Source: Rheinheimera pacifica
Lineage (GTDB): Bacteria; Pseudomonadota; Gammaproteobacteria; Enterobacterales; Alteromonadaceae
Direction: 5' to 3'
NCBI RefSeq assembly: GCF_900108485.1
Contig: NZ_FNXF01000011.1
Coordinates: 62,001 to 126,000, forward strand
DNA: 64,000 bases
In this document: positions 49,241 through 58,465 of the stretch, one piece after another
How positions within the stretch are numbered: the stretch's first letter is position 1
Layout of the letters: each line of letters opens with the position of its first letter
Made by a program: the position numbers and the translations under genes
Notes under the pieces: model-generated
What the model was told of the DNA's origin: nothing
What the model saw: the letters and a program-made list of their open reading frames with translations, nothing else
The model's database searches: none

Positions 49241-51577
49241 TTAAGGTTCCTGGGGTTTAGTGCCAGTTGGTATAAAGCTTTCCAACCAGATATTGATATT
49301 GTCTGTTGGCACCTGCAGCGGCCGGTGCACCGGCTTAATTTGCGGATAACCGCCCACTTGCTGCTGGCTGTCAATAATACGGCCGTCACGGTTAACGTAA
49401 CTTTGCACGATACGCTGGTCGGTTACGTCACGCTGCCAATAACGTGCTCCAACAACAGGTAACAGCTGGTGTTCAACCTCTTTTGCCGCCATAACGCGAA
49501 TGCCTTGTGGCCACACCGGTGCTGCGGTTAAGCGCTTTATCACCCCGGCAGTGTCGTACATAGCTTTGTCATCAAGGTTAAAGGTCAGGTTATCCTGCAG
49601 GTAAGCATCGCCGTGGTAGGATACCAGGGCTAAATCAGAGTAAGAATCGCGGCCATAGCGCAGCACATTACCTATCACCGCCACCTGTGGGTTCTGCGGG
49701 CTAAAGGTTGTATGCGCCCATTCAGTATCAATAAAACCCAGCTTTACGGCATTGGCATCGGCGTTATAAATGATGTTATTGAGCACCACACCTGTAGTAT
49801 GGGCTTTAAAATACGGGTTACGCCTTGCATTGTGGGCAAACAGGTTACCGATAAAGGCAATGTGGCGGCTAAAATCATGCACCAACGCGCCTTTGCTGTG
49901 CTTGCCTTTAATATGAGTGGCGTAGTCCAGCGCTTCGGCCAGAATATTGTAGCGAAAGGTGATGTGCTTCGACGTCGCCTGCGGCCCTTTATCACGCGGA
50001 CCTGACGCCGATACCAGCTCGTCGGTGGCCCAGCTGATAGAATTATGCTCGACCAACACATTGCAGGCGTCTTTACCAGTTACCGCTATACCATCGGTGT
50101 CCCAACCGGTGCGCTTTGGCAAACCGGCATCACCCGGCCTGATATGTAAATGCCGCACTATCACATCATGGCTGATAATACGCAGGCCGCCTTTAATCAG
50201 CGTAATGCCGGGTGCTGGTGCGGTTTCACCGGCGATGGTCAGGTACGGCTGGTTTATTTCCAGATTAGTGCGCTCAAGATCTATCACCCCGGCCACTTCA
50301 AACACCACGACTCGCGGCCCGCTGTGTGCCAGTGCAGCAGCCAGAGAGCCGGGCCCGCTTCGGTTCAGATTAGTTACCTTTAACATCGCACCGCCTGCTC
50401 CGCCCGGTGTATCCAGACCAAAGTTAGTACAGTGCTTATCTGCTGCAGCCTGGTCATATTCTGCCAAAAACTCTGCCGCAACGCTTTGATACCAGCCATA
50501 ACCGCGTTGGCGTTCAAGCGATATCTGGCTGACATCGCTGTAGGTTAGGCCATCGCGGTCGAAAAATACCGGCTGGCCGGTTTTCAGATCATAAAACCGT
50601 GACCAAATCACACTGCCGGGGCTGTCGATTAATGACAAACGGCCCTCGCTGTCGCGGTGACGGTCTTTGTCACTTATCTGCTTATCCCTCAACCAGTTGG
50701 CGGCTTCGGCCAGGCTTGGCGCTACGCCGGGGTAATCTGGCGCATAACGCAGCAACAACTGCAGAATTTTTGCACTTTCACTACTAACCAGTGAAGCTTT
50801 TTCATACTTACGCGCCGTTACCGGCTCACCCGTTAACGGATGATGCTGTGCGCCCCACACCGTGCGCTTGCCATCGACGACGACCTGATTAGCCAACAAC
50901 CAATCGACTGCACGATAAAAGGCTGCTGCGGCCTCTGTTTTAGTACTGTCGGCCAACATGGCAAAATGCGGCTCATTGGCTACCTGCCACAATAACTGCA
51001 TCAGTTGATACAGAGCATTATCGTTCAGCGTTATCGCATCATGATAACCACCACGCAGCGGATAAGATTGCGGAAAACCGCCGTTGGGGTACTGCGCTTG
51101 CAACACCAGCGCCACGCCACGTTCTATCGTCTGCACGATATGTTGTTGCAGTTGCGGTGTTGCTTGCGGGTAAAAATCAGCCAACCACTGCAACTGCGTG
51201 CTGGTAGCGTCATTGTCAAAAGTCGGCACATAATTGGCTTCAGAGCCAAACTGCTGGCCGCTTAGCCTGGCAATACGCATATCGGTACGCTTGCTCCAGC
51301 CGCCTGAAGGTGTTTGAAAGCTCAGCACTGCTTGCGCTTCAGCCGCATTATTAATGCCGGTTAAACCAAACTGATTATGCCTGGTTGCCGCAGTTAGCGC
51401 TCCACCCTGTTGCTCAGCGGCCAGTGCTGTCGCATCTTGCTGCAGCACTTGCGCTGATTCGGCTAAATACTGCCGCCATTGTGCAGTAAGTTGCTGCGCC
51501 TGCCAGTAACTTGCGCTGGCGACACAGGGCAACAACAAACCAACCAATAGCAACAGATGACGCAGCCGGTAAGACAT
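49241..51577 (-). CDS. Bimodular pectate lyase, PL10 fused to PL1
   Basis: A 778-residue secreted enzyme (signal peptide ending ASAS). Residues about 60-370 match PL10 pectate lyases (pec_lyase): FQTPSGGWSKRTDM, YVPTFDNDATSTQLQWLADF, YPNGGFPQSYPLRGGYHDAI. Residues about 390-760 match a PL1-type right-handed beta-helix lyase: FGLDTPGGAGGAMLKVTNLN, LTIAGETAPAPGITLIKGGL, VIVRHLHIRPGD, then DTDGIAVTGKDACNVLVEHN and WATDELVSASG. Both families cut polygalacturonate by beta-elimination, giving 4,5-unsaturated ends. No carbohydrate-binding module is seen. Start overlaps the stop of the aldehyde dehydrogenase gene (TGATG). Confidence 0.9.
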   Translation of the reverse strand: MSYRLRHLLLLVGLLLPCVASASYWQAQQLTAQWRQYLAESAQVLQQDATALAAEQQGGALTAATRHNQFGLTGINNAAEAQAVLSFQTPSGGWSKRTDMRIARLSGQQFGSEANYVPTFDNDATSTQLQWLADFYPQATPQLQQHIVQTIERGVALVLQAQYPNGGFPQSYPLRGGYHDAITLNDNALYQLMQLLWQVANEPHFAMLADSTKTEAAAAFYRAVDWLLANQVVVDGKRTVWGAQHHPLTGEPVTARKYEKASLVSSESAKILQLLLRYAPDYPGVAPSLAEAANWLRDKQISDKDRHRDSEGRLSLIDSPGSVIWSRFYDLKTGQPVFFDRDGLTYSDVSQISLERQRGYGWYQSVAAEFLAEYDQAAADKHCTNFGLDTPGGAGGAMLKVTNLNRSGPGSLAAALAHSGPRVVVFEVAGVIDLERTNLEINQPYLTIAGETAPAPGITLIKGGLRIISHDVIVRHLHIRPGDAGLPKRTGWDTDGIAVTGKDACNVLVEHNSISWATDELVSASGPRDKGPQATSKHITFRYNILAEALDYATHIKGKHSKGALVHDFSRHIAFIGNLFAHNARRNPYFKAHTTGVVLNNIIYNADANAVKLGFIDTEWAHTTFSPQNPQVAVIGNVLRYGRDSYSDLALVSYHGDAYLQDNLTFNLDDKAMYDTAGVIKRLTAAPVWPQGIRVMAAKEVEHQLLPVVGARYWQRDVTDQRIVQSYVNRDGRIIDSQQQVGGYPQIKPVHRPLQVPTDNINIWLESFIPTGTKPQEP

Positions 51578-53190
51578 CAGAACAAAAAGTCCGTGGATAA
51601 AAAGCGCGAATGGCGTTCTTTCACCATCTGTTTCACAAAGTCGACATCACTATCCTGATACTTAGCGGCCACTAAGGTTGGTGTAGAGAATTGGCGTAGC
51701 GCGTCCACCACCGACAAGGTGCCTTCAGCGGAATCTTTACGCCCGTTAAACGGAAAGCTGTCCGGCCCACGCTGGCACTGGCTGTTGATATTAATCCGGC
51801 CGACCTGGTTAGCAAAAATATCGACCAGTTCACCGACTTGCTGCGGGTTCTGGCCAAAAATACTCAGCTGCTGGCCAAAGTTAGAGTTAACAACATAATC
51901 AATAACTTCGTTAATATCGTTATAAGGTACTACCGGAACCAATGGGCCGAATTGTTCCTCGTTATATAACCGCATACTGCTGTTTACCGGGTATAACAGC
52001 GCCGGGGTAAACAAAGAGGCTACCGTTTCACCACCGCCGGGGTTTTGCAGCTTAGCGCCTTTGCCAAGCGCATCTTCTAACAGCTCGGTTAAAAACTGCG
52101 TTTTGCCAGGCTCCGGCAACGGTGTTATCGCTACGCCTTGCTGCCACGGCATACCGGCTTTTAGCTCACTGATAGCCGCTGCCAGTTTATCGACCAGCTC
52201 AGCAGCGCGGCTTTGATGCACAAATAAAATTTTTAACGCAGTACAGCGCTGGCCGTTAAACGACAAGCTGCCGGCCACGCACTCTTTTACCGTGCGGTTC
52301 ATATCGGCGTCGGGCAGAATAATCGCCGGGTTCTTGGCATCCAGCCCCAGCACAGCGCGCAGCCGGTGTGGTTTGGGGTGCATGCGTTTTAAATCACTGG
52401 CGCCTTTATTGGTGCCGATAAAGGCAAACAGGTCAATTTTACCGCTCTCCATCAGCACGCCAACGGTTTCGCGGCCGCGGCCGTAAATAATGTTAATCAC
52501 GCCGGCCGGGAAGCTTTGCAGAAATGCCTGCAGCAACGGCTGAATAAGCAGCACGCCGTATTTGGCCGGCTTAAAAATTACGGTGTTACCCATGATCAGC
52601 GCCGGGATCAACGTGGTAAAGGTTTCATTTAACGGGTAGTTAAACGGCCCCATACATAGCGCAACCCCTACCGGCACGCGGCGGATTTTACCTAAGCTAC
52701 CCTGCTCAATAATAAAGTGGCTGGCGTCTCTGTCCTGCTGTTTTAACGCTTCGATGGTGTCGCGGATATAATCGCTGGTACGGTCGAATTCTTTCGCCGC
52801 ATCGGGGTAGGTTTTGCCGATTTCCCACATTAGCAGGCGGATCACTTCAGCGCGCTGCAGCTGCATCAGTCCAAGGAATTTCTCCACATGCTGAATACGC
52901 TCCAGCACTGCCATGGTCGGCCAGGCGCCACGGCCTAAGTCGTAAGCTTTTACCGCACTGTCGAGTGCTTTTAATGCAGTGTCGGCGTCCAGTAAAGGCG
53001 TATGGCCCAGCACTACTTGCTGTAAGCTGTCGCTATTTCGTATATAAATTGGACTTACCACCGGGCTAAGTTCACCCTGCCACTGCACCAGCTCACCATT
53101 TAATAAATAGTCGCGCTGGGTTATCTCGCTCTTATGGGCAAACTCTCCCGGTATATCAGCCGCTTGCGGAAAAACTGTTGCTAAACTCAT
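51577..53190 (-). CDS. NADP-dependent glyceraldehyde-3-phosphate dehydrogenase (GapN-like aldehyde dehydrogenase)
   Basis: A 537-residue aldehyde dehydrogenase with the general-base region LGLDAKNPAIILPDAD and the nucleophile in SFNGQRCTALK. That Cys block and the GPFNYPLNETFTTLIPAL cofactor-site sequence resemble non-phosphorylating GapN enzymes, which oxidise glyceraldehyde 3-phosphate directly to 3-phosphoglycerate with NADPH formation. This would suit a locus whose aldolase releases that compound. Another uronate-derived aldehyde as substrate cannot be excluded. AAGGAG lies before ATG 53190. First gene of an operon with the pectate lyase and VOC genes. Confidence 0.78.
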   Translation of the reverse strand: MSLATVFPQAADIPGEFAHKSEITQRDYLLNGELVQWQGELSPVVSPIYIRNSDSLQQVVLGHTPLLDADTALKALDSAVKAYDLGRGAWPTMAVLERIQHVEKFLGLMQLQRAEVIRLLMWEIGKTYPDAAKEFDRTSDYIRDTIEALKQQDRDASHFIIEQGSLGKIRRVPVGVALCMGPFNYPLNETFTTLIPALIMGNTVIFKPAKYGVLLIQPLLQAFLQSFPAGVINIIYGRGRETVGVLMESGKIDLFAFIGTNKGASDLKRMHPKPHRLRAVLGLDAKNPAIILPDADMNRTVKECVAGSLSFNGQRCTALKILFVHQSRAAELVDKLAAAISELKAGMPWQQGVAITPLPEPGKTQFLTELLEDALGKGAKLQNPGGGETVASLFTPALLYPVNSSMRLYNEEQFGPLVPVVPYNDINEVIDYVVNSNFGQQLSIFGQNPQQVGELVDIFANQVGRININSQCQRGPDSFPFNGRKDSAEGTLSVVDALRQFSTPTLVAAKYQDSDVDFVKQMVKERHSRFLSTDFLF

Positions 53191-53301
53191 GCCTTGCTCC
53201 TTCTAACAAAATTGACTTGGTTGTTAGTCAGGGTCAGATGCGACGCTTGCCCGGCTTGGACCGGATCTTATGCTCTGCTTGTTTAAATCGTTGCTGGCTT
53301 C

Positions 53302-53462
53302 ACAGTTAAGGGAACGCAAAGACGTCGTAAATACGTCCTTGTAGACTTACAAACTGCGTCCTGCAATTTGCCCTTCGGGTGGCTGCGCCATTCAAATTCG
53401 TTCCCTACGAATTTGTCTATGCCGCATCCCTGCGGCAGACGCTTTGCTATACCCTTAACTGT
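53302..53462. repeat. Structured intergenic repeat, copy B
   Basis: Outer inverted repeat ACAGTTAAGGG / CCCTTAACTGT (53302-53312 / 53452-53462), perfect over 11 bp and continued by GCAAAG / CTTTGC. The core on the + strand is at 53321-53348 (GACGTCGTAAATACGTCC, then TTGTAGACTTAC). Nested hairpins: AAATTCGT/ACGAATTT (53394-53414) and GCCGCA-TCCC-TGCGGC (53421-53436). Copy C follows in inverted orientation. The 547-bp gap between kdgK and the aldehyde dehydrogenase gene consists mainly of these two copies; the first 110 bp hold the promoter side of the dehydrogenase operon. Confidence 0.85.
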
Positions 53463-53546
53463 TTCGCTTTGTTATTTCGGTGATACATCAATCGTTAGCT
53501 GTGCGCTTCGGGGTTCCAACCTGCTTCTGACGTTTTGCCACAGCGA

Positions 53547-53713
53547 GAATCGGTTTGCTGTAAGCTGACCGTTGAAGGCATGGATGCCTGACAAATTCGT
53601 CCGGAACGAATTTGAACAGCTCCGCTGGTCCAACGGACAAACTTCATGGATGAAGTTTGTAATCGAGCCTACAGGGACGTATTCACGGCGTGTCAGCGTG
53701 AGCAAACCGGTTC
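53547..53713. repeat. Structured intergenic repeat, copy C (inverted relative to B)
   Basis: Outer inverted repeat GAATCGGTTTGCT / AGCAAACCGGTTC (53547-53559 / 53701-53713), 12 of 13 bases. Nested hairpins are GGCATGGATGCC (53577-53588), AAATTCGT/ACGAATTT (53593-53613) and ACAAACTTCA-TGGA-TGAAGTTTGT (53637-53660). The core on the - strand is 53665-53691 (ACGCCGTGAATACGTCC). It ends 24 bp after the kdgK stop. Sharing two sub-hairpins with copy B suggests a common origin. Confidence 0.85.
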
Positions 53714-53737
53714 GTGCCGAAGCCACTGAACCCTTGG

Positions 53738-54694
53738 CTACTTCACAAACACCGAGGGCCGGTTCTGCGCCCAAAAGCCGTTAAAGTGATCCTTGCCGAC
53801 AATAGCGCCGGTATGCTCAACGACAAAGCCCGCTAAACGAGCGGCAAACTTCACTGCATGCTGCGGTGCTATACCACCTAAACGCGCAGCCAGATAACCG
53901 CCGTTAAATGAATCGCCAGCTGCTGTGGTATCTACCACCTTCTTTACCGGGTGCGCCAACGCCGTAAAACCCTGCTGCTGATAACGGCCATTAATACCGT
54001 TTTTGCCATCTTTAACAATAATTTCGGCCACACCCAGTTCGGTTAACTGCTCAACCACATCGTTGGTGGTTTGCGCAGCAAATAACACCCGGTGGTCGTC
54101 CAGGCCCGGCAGCGCCACATCGGCTAAGCTATAGGCCTGAATAAAGGCCGCTTTGGCCGCTTCAGCATTCGGCCACAGCGCCGGACGGTAATTCGGGTCG
54201 AAGATAATCTGGCTGCCATCGGCTTTTAACCGGCTTACCAGGTCGAACAATTGGGCTCTATCGGCATCAGATAAGATTGCCAGCGTAATGCCGGAGAAAT
54301 AAAACATATCGCAGCCTTTAATGGCATCGTAATTTAACTGGGCGTTAAAACACTGCAATACCTGCTTGGCCGCCGAGCTGTCGCGCCAGTAGACAAAACT
54401 GCGCTCGCCAAACGCATCGGTATTGATCATATACAGGCCGGGCCGGGCGGTTTTGGTGCGCAGCATCAGGCTGGTGTCAATTTTCTCCCGCTCTACCGCA
54501 CGTACCAACTTGTCGCTGATAAGATCGGTACCAACAGCGGTAAAAAACTGCACATCGACCGGGTTTTCGCAGGTGCGCTTTAAATACACGGCGGTATTAA
54601 ACACATCACCGGCAAAATTCTGGTGATAGACATTGTCGACCAGCTGATACAGCTCGACCATGCACTCGCCCATAATGACAATACGTTTGCTCAT
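53738..54694 (-). CDS. kdgK: 2-keto-3-deoxygluconate kinase
   Basis: KdgK phosphorylates 2-keto-3-deoxygluconate (KDG) to KDPG. The 318-residue PfkB-family kinase starts MSKRIVIMGECMVELYQ, has the substrate block VYHQNFAGDVFNTAVYLKR, and the ATP/anion-hole motif DTTAAGDSFNGGYLAARL with the catalytic Asp. It lies 11 bp after eda in the same direction, so reductase-eda-kdgK form one operon. Two copies of the structured repeat follow its stop. Confidence 0.96.
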   Translation of the reverse strand: MSKRIVIMGECMVELYQLVDNVYHQNFAGDVFNTAVYLKRTCENPVDVQFFTAVGTDLISDKLVRAVEREKIDTSLMLRTKTARPGLYMINTDAFGERSFVYWRDSSAAKQVLQCFNAQLNYDAIKGCDMFYFSGITLAILSDADRAQLFDLVSRLKADGSQIIFDPNYRPALWPNAEAAKAAFIQAYSLADVALPGLDDHRVLFAAQTTNDVVEQLTELGVAEIIVKDGKNGINGRYQQQGFTALAHPVKKVVDTTAAGDSFNGGYLAARLGGIAPQHAVKFAARLAGFVVEHTGAIVGKDHFNGFWAQNRPSVFVK

Positions 54695-54705
54695 GCCGAT
54701 GCTCC

Positions 54706-55362
54706 TTAAGCTGCGGTTTTAATCTGTCTGGCAATAGCGGTCGCTTCAGCGGCCAGTGTCGTAATTTGGCTCCACTGTTGTGCTTTTACCAAATTAGCCG
54801 GGGTTAACCAGGAGCCGCCCACCACAAACACATTTTTCAGCGCTAAAAAATCGGCCAGATTATGCTGGCCAATACCGCCTGTGGGGCAAAATTTAACCTG
54901 CTGGAATACTCCGCTGAGGGCTTTTAGCATCTCAATGCCGCCGGATAAATGCGCCGGGAAAAACTTAACCTCGCGCAAACCATATTCGTACGCCATAGCA
55001 ATTTCCGACGGTGTTGCCACACCGGGCGCCAGTGGCAGGCCGGTGTCGATCATCGCTTCAAGCAATTTTGGCGTGCTGGCCGGGCTGACCAGAAACTGCG
55101 CGCCGGCATCTTTACAGGCATTCGCATCAGCTGCCGATAATATAGTGCCGGCGCCGACCAATAAATTTGGTAAGGCGGTGCGGATAGCGGTAATCGCCGC
55201 TAACGCCTGACGGGTGCGCAGCACGACTTCGACCGAGCCTACACCGCCATCTTGCAATGCTTTGGCGATGGCGACAGCTTCATGCGGTGTCTCGGCCTGA
55301 ATAATGGGTAATAATGCCGGGCCCTTGACCATGGACGACAACAGCGGAGGTAAAGACGACAT
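54706..55362 (-). CDS. eda: KDPG aldolase (2-keto-3-deoxy-6-phosphogluconate aldolase)
   Basis: Eda splits KDPG into pyruvate and glyceraldehyde 3-phosphate, the last step of both the Entner-Doudoroff and hexuronate routes. The 218-residue TIM barrel shows VGSVEVVLRTRQAL with the catalytic Glu and Arg, LLVGAGTILSAAD, and the Schiff-base Lys in LREVKFFPAHLSGGIEMLK. The start overlaps the stop of the upstream reductase gene, so translation is probably coupled. Confidence 0.96.
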   Translation of the reverse strand: MSSLPPLLSSMVKGPALLPIIQAETPHEAVAIAKALQDGGVGSVEVVLRTRQALAAITAIRTALPNLLVGAGTILSAADANACKDAGAQFLVSPASTPKLLEAMIDTGLPLAPGVATPSEIAMAYEYGLREVKFFPAHLSGGIEMLKALSGVFQQVKFCPTGGIGQHNLADFLALKNVFVVGGSWLTPANLVKAQQWSQITTLAAEATAIARQIKTAA

Positions 55363-56831
55363 TAAACGACTCCTGTAAAAGCCACCAGCGCTGCGGCTGG
55401 ACGGGAAACTAATTGCTGATAAGCAGTATGCACTGCACTAAAAAAGGTTTTGTTTAAACTCAGCGCTGGCGGGAACACGGCATCAACCGCTAAAAACAGC
55501 GCCACGTCGGTATCGGCATTGCCGCTGCACTGGGCTGCAACAGCCAGCAGTTGCTCTGCTAACGGGTCGACTAATTTTTCGTTGTCGCTATGGCGTTTCA
55601 CAATAAAACGGCACCAGGCAGCGATGGCAAACGCCAGTTTGTCGATAGCTTTACCGGCGGCTAAGTTGTCGCTAATGGCAGGCAGAATACGCATCGGTAG
55701 CTTTTGCGAGCCGTCCCAGGCAATTTGCGCCAGCAAATGGCGGATAGCCGGGTTACGAAACCGTGCTAATATATCGTTACTGTACTGGTTAACATCCAAC
55801 TCAGCCGGTGCTTTGAATGACGGCATAATTTCAGCAGTAATCATCTGCTGAATAAACTGTGTCAGCACTTCATCCTGCATCGCATCGAATACGGTTTCAT
55901 AGCCGAGCAAACAGCCAACATAGGCCAGCGTCGAATGCGGCGCGTTGAGCAAGCGCAGCTTGGCTTTTTCAAAAGCAGTGACATCCTGGGCGTAAATTAC
56001 CCCGGCTTGCTGCCAGGCTGGCCGGTCAGCCGGTAAAATATCTTCAATCACCCACTGCACGAAGGCTTCGCGCTTAATCGGCCAGTTATCCTGTACGCCC
56101 AGCACCTGTGCAACCTGCGCTTTAATGGCGTCGTCGGTGGCAGGTGTAATGCTGTCGACCATAGTGCAGGGGCTGATCAGCTGCTGGCTTAACCAGTTGG
56201 CGATAGTCGGGTCTTTTTGCTCAGCAAAAGCGATGAGTGCGTTACGCAGCTTATGGCCGTTGTCGGTCAGGTTGTCACAGCTGATTACGCAAAACGGTGC
56301 GATATTGGCCTGATAGCGTGCCGCAAGTGCGGTAAACAGCAGGCCAATTGCTGTGATCGGCTGGCCGCTGCCGCTTAAATCTTGCTGAATTTGGCTATGG
56401 TTTAAATCCAGCTTGCCGCTGCCGTTTAAGCAATAGCCTTTTTCGGTAATGGTCATGGTAACGTATTTGGTGCTGGCGGCAGTTAAGCGCGCTAATACCT
56501 GGCCGTACTGCTCGCTGGCGATTAATACCTCCTGCACAGAGCCGATAACCTGATAGCTTTGCACAGCATCCAGCACGGCCAGGGTATACAAACCATCTTG
56601 CGGCGATAATGCCTGGCTGACATCGGGTGATCGCATTGATACGGCGCTGATGGCCCAATCGCCGCCAAATTGCAGGGCCTGTTCGGTATACCAGGCCTGA
56701 TGGCCGCGAAAAAACGCGCCGGGGCCTAAATGCACTATGCCGATTTGCGGCTGTTGTTCTGCCAGCCGGTAGGCCGGAATTGGCAGCTTGCCGTTTAGAC
56801 CCGCCAGAGTCTGATTACTAAGATTTGCCAT
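55362..56831 (-). CDS. Mannitol-dehydrogenase-family uronate reductase (fructuronate/tagaturonate reductase)
   Basis: A 489-residue NAD(H)-dependent long-chain polyol/uronate dehydrogenase. IVHLGPGAFFRGHQAWYTE and MTITEKGYCLNG are the UxuB/MtlK-type N-terminal signatures, and the C-terminal helical domain holds the active-site Lys region IKREAFVQWVIED. By sequence it looks like UxuB (fructuronate to mannonate). However, the neighbouring dehydratase is for altronate and no other reductase is present, so the physiological reaction may be tagaturonate to altronate. ATG 56831 follows AGGAATCATAA. Operon with eda and kdgK. Confidence 0.87.
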   Translation of the reverse strand: MANLSNQTLAGLNGKLPIPAYRLAEQQPQIGIVHLGPGAFFRGHQAWYTEQALQFGGDWAISAVSMRSPDVSQALSPQDGLYTLAVLDAVQSYQVIGSVQEVLIASEQYGQVLARLTAASTKYVTMTITEKGYCLNGSGKLDLNHSQIQQDLSGSGQPITAIGLLFTALAARYQANIAPFCVISCDNLTDNGHKLRNALIAFAEQKDPTIANWLSQQLISPCTMVDSITPATDDAIKAQVAQVLGVQDNWPIKREAFVQWVIEDILPADRPAWQQAGVIYAQDVTAFEKAKLRLLNAPHSTLAYVGCLLGYETVFDAMQDEVLTQFIQQMITAEIMPSFKAPAELDVNQYSNDILARFRNPAIRHLLAQIAWDGSQKLPMRILPAISDNLAAGKAIDKLAFAIAAWCRFIVKRHSDNEKLVDPLAEQLLAVAAQCSGNADTDVALFLAVDAVFPPALSLNKTFFSAVHTAYQQLVSRPAAALVAFTGVV

Positions 56832-56865
56832 TTATGATTCCTGCTATTTTCTGCAGTGTAGGCTT

Positions 56866-56962
56866 GGGCAGTTTGTTACACGCAGAGACGTCGTAAATAC
56901 ATCCTTGTAGACTCCTCTCCAGCATCCCTGCTGGAGACGCTCTGCTTAGTAACAATCTGCCC
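56866..56962. repeat. Structured intergenic repeat, copy D
   Basis: Outer inverted repeat GGGCAGTTTGTTAC / GTAACAATCTGCCC (56866-56879 / 56949-56962), 13 of 14 bases, followed inward by GCAGAG / CTCTGC. The core on the + strand is 56887-56914 (GACGTCGTAAATACATCC), and the nested hairpin is CTCCAGCA-TCCC-TGCTGGAG (56917-56936). It ends 22 bp after the uxaC stop. Confidence 0.87.
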
Positions 56963-56984
56963 CGCTGTTAGATTACGCTTAGCA

Positions 56985-58409
56985 TCATTTCAACTGATAC
57001 GCTTTTTTTACCAGGCCATAGGTCAGCTCGTAAGCTAACTCGCCGGCTTCTTCTTCGGTTAAGCGGTGCTCGGCCACTAAGCCTGCCAGGAAGCGGCAGT
57101 CTATACGCCTTGCTACGTCGTGCCGTGCCGGAATAGATAAAAACGCCCGCGTATCATCGTTAAACCCTACAGTGTTATAAAAGCCGGCGGTTTCAGTTAC
57201 CTGATGCCTAAAACGCAGCATGCCTTCCGGACTATCATGGAACCACCAGGCCGGGCCGAGTTTTAACGCCGGGTAGTGGCCTGCCAGCGGCGCCAGTTCA
57301 CGGGCATAAGTGGTTTCGTCCAGTGTAAACAGAATGATGTTTAAGCTGGCTTCGTTGCCGTATTTCTGCAGTAAAGGTTTCAGGTTTTGTACGTATTCGG
57401 TCGGGCTGGGGATATCGGCGCCTTTATCGGCACCAAAACGCTCAAAAATCACCTGGTTGTGGTTACGGTGCGCACCGGGGTGAATTTGCATCGTCATGCC
57501 ATCTTCCAGGCTCATGCCGGCCATTTCGGTCAGCATCTGGCCGCGGAACAGCTCTGTTTCTGCCGGCGTGGCTTTACCGCTTAAACAGCGTTGAAATAAT
57601 GCCGCGGCATCTTTCATGGCTAAGTCTGCGGTAATAGCGGTTGGGTGGCCGTGATCGGTCGCCGTAGCGCCATGCTCACGAAATACCTTACGGCGCTTAC
57701 GCAGTGCGGCCAGATAACCTTGCCAGCTCTTGGTATCTTCGCCGGTAATTTCGCCTAATTTGGCCACATTAGCGGCAAAATCGGCGCGGTCAGCATCTAC
57801 CACGTCATCCGGGCGGAAGGTGGTAATAACGCGGGTTTCAAAGCCGGTGCCTTTTAATTTGGCATGGTGTTTTAAATCGTTCAGTGCGCCTTCGGTAGTG
57901 GCAATCAGCTCGATATTAAAACGCTCTAACAAAGCACGCGGTTTAAATTCTGGCTTGGCCAGCTGGGCGTTAATGCTGTCGTAGTAATGATCAGCGGTGT
58001 CTTCGCACAGAGTTTCGGTTAAACCAAATACATCGTGAAATACCGTGTCGAGCCAAATGCGCGAAGGTGTGCCACGAAACAGGTAATAGTGTTTGGCAAA
58101 AATATGGAAGATTTTGCGGTAATCGCTTTCAACTACTGCGCCGTCTTTACGGCGGATGCCGAGCTCTTCAAGCTTAATGCCCTGGCTGTACAACATACGA
58201 AACACATAGTGGTCCGGCAGCAACAATAATGCGGTGGCGTTGTCCCAGTTGGCGTCTTCAGCAAACCAGCGCGGATCGGTATGGCCGTGCGGGCTAACGA
58301 TCGGCAAGTCTTTAATTTGCTGATATAAACGCCGGGCGATATCACGCACCACCGGATCTGACGGAAATAAGCGGTCCGGGTGCAGTTCTAAACGACGACT
58401 CTGTGCCAT
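56985..58409 (-). CDS. uxaC: Glucuronate/galacturonate isomerase
   Basis: UxaC converts D-galacturonate to D-tagaturonate and D-glucuronate to D-fructuronate. The 474-residue protein of the amidohydrolase-like fold has the metal-site start SPHGHTDPRWFAEDANWDN, the blocks HYVFRMLYSQGI and RGTPSRIWLDTVFHDVFG, and MQIHPGAHRNHN. ATG 58409 is used because AGGAC lies ahead and the frame upstream offers only TTG. It starts 57 bp after the uxaA stop, so uxaA-uxaC form an operon. Confidence 0.96.
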   Translation of the reverse strand: MAQSRRLELHPDRLFPSDPVVRDIARRLYQQIKDLPIVSPHGHTDPRWFAEDANWDNATALLLLPDHYVFRMLYSQGIKLEELGIRRKDGAVVESDYRKIFHIFAKHYYLFRGTPSRIWLDTVFHDVFGLTETLCEDTADHYYDSINAQLAKPEFKPRALLERFNIELIATTEGALNDLKHHAKLKGTGFETRVITTFRPDDVVDADRADFAANVAKLGEITGEDTKSWQGYLAALRKRRKVFREHGATATDHGHPTAITADLAMKDAAALFQRCLSGKATPAETELFRGQMLTEMAGMSLEDGMTMQIHPGAHRNHNQVIFERFGADKGADIPSPTEYVQNLKPLLQKYGNEASLNIILFTLDETTYARELAPLAGHYPALKLGPAWWFHDSPEGMLRFRHQVTETAGFYNTVGFNDDTRAFLSIPARHDVARRIDCRFLAGLVAEHRLTEEEAGELAYELTYGLVKKAYQLK

Positions 58410-58465
58410 TTTCAAGTCCTGTTATAAAAAGTGTTTAAATTCAATATCTGTTCTGATGTTACGTA

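Noticed and set aside
53368..53784. Several 60-100-codon frames in the kdgK-dehydrogenase gap
   Set aside because: They run through repeat copies B and C; the sequence is explained by nested inverted repeats and has no family features.
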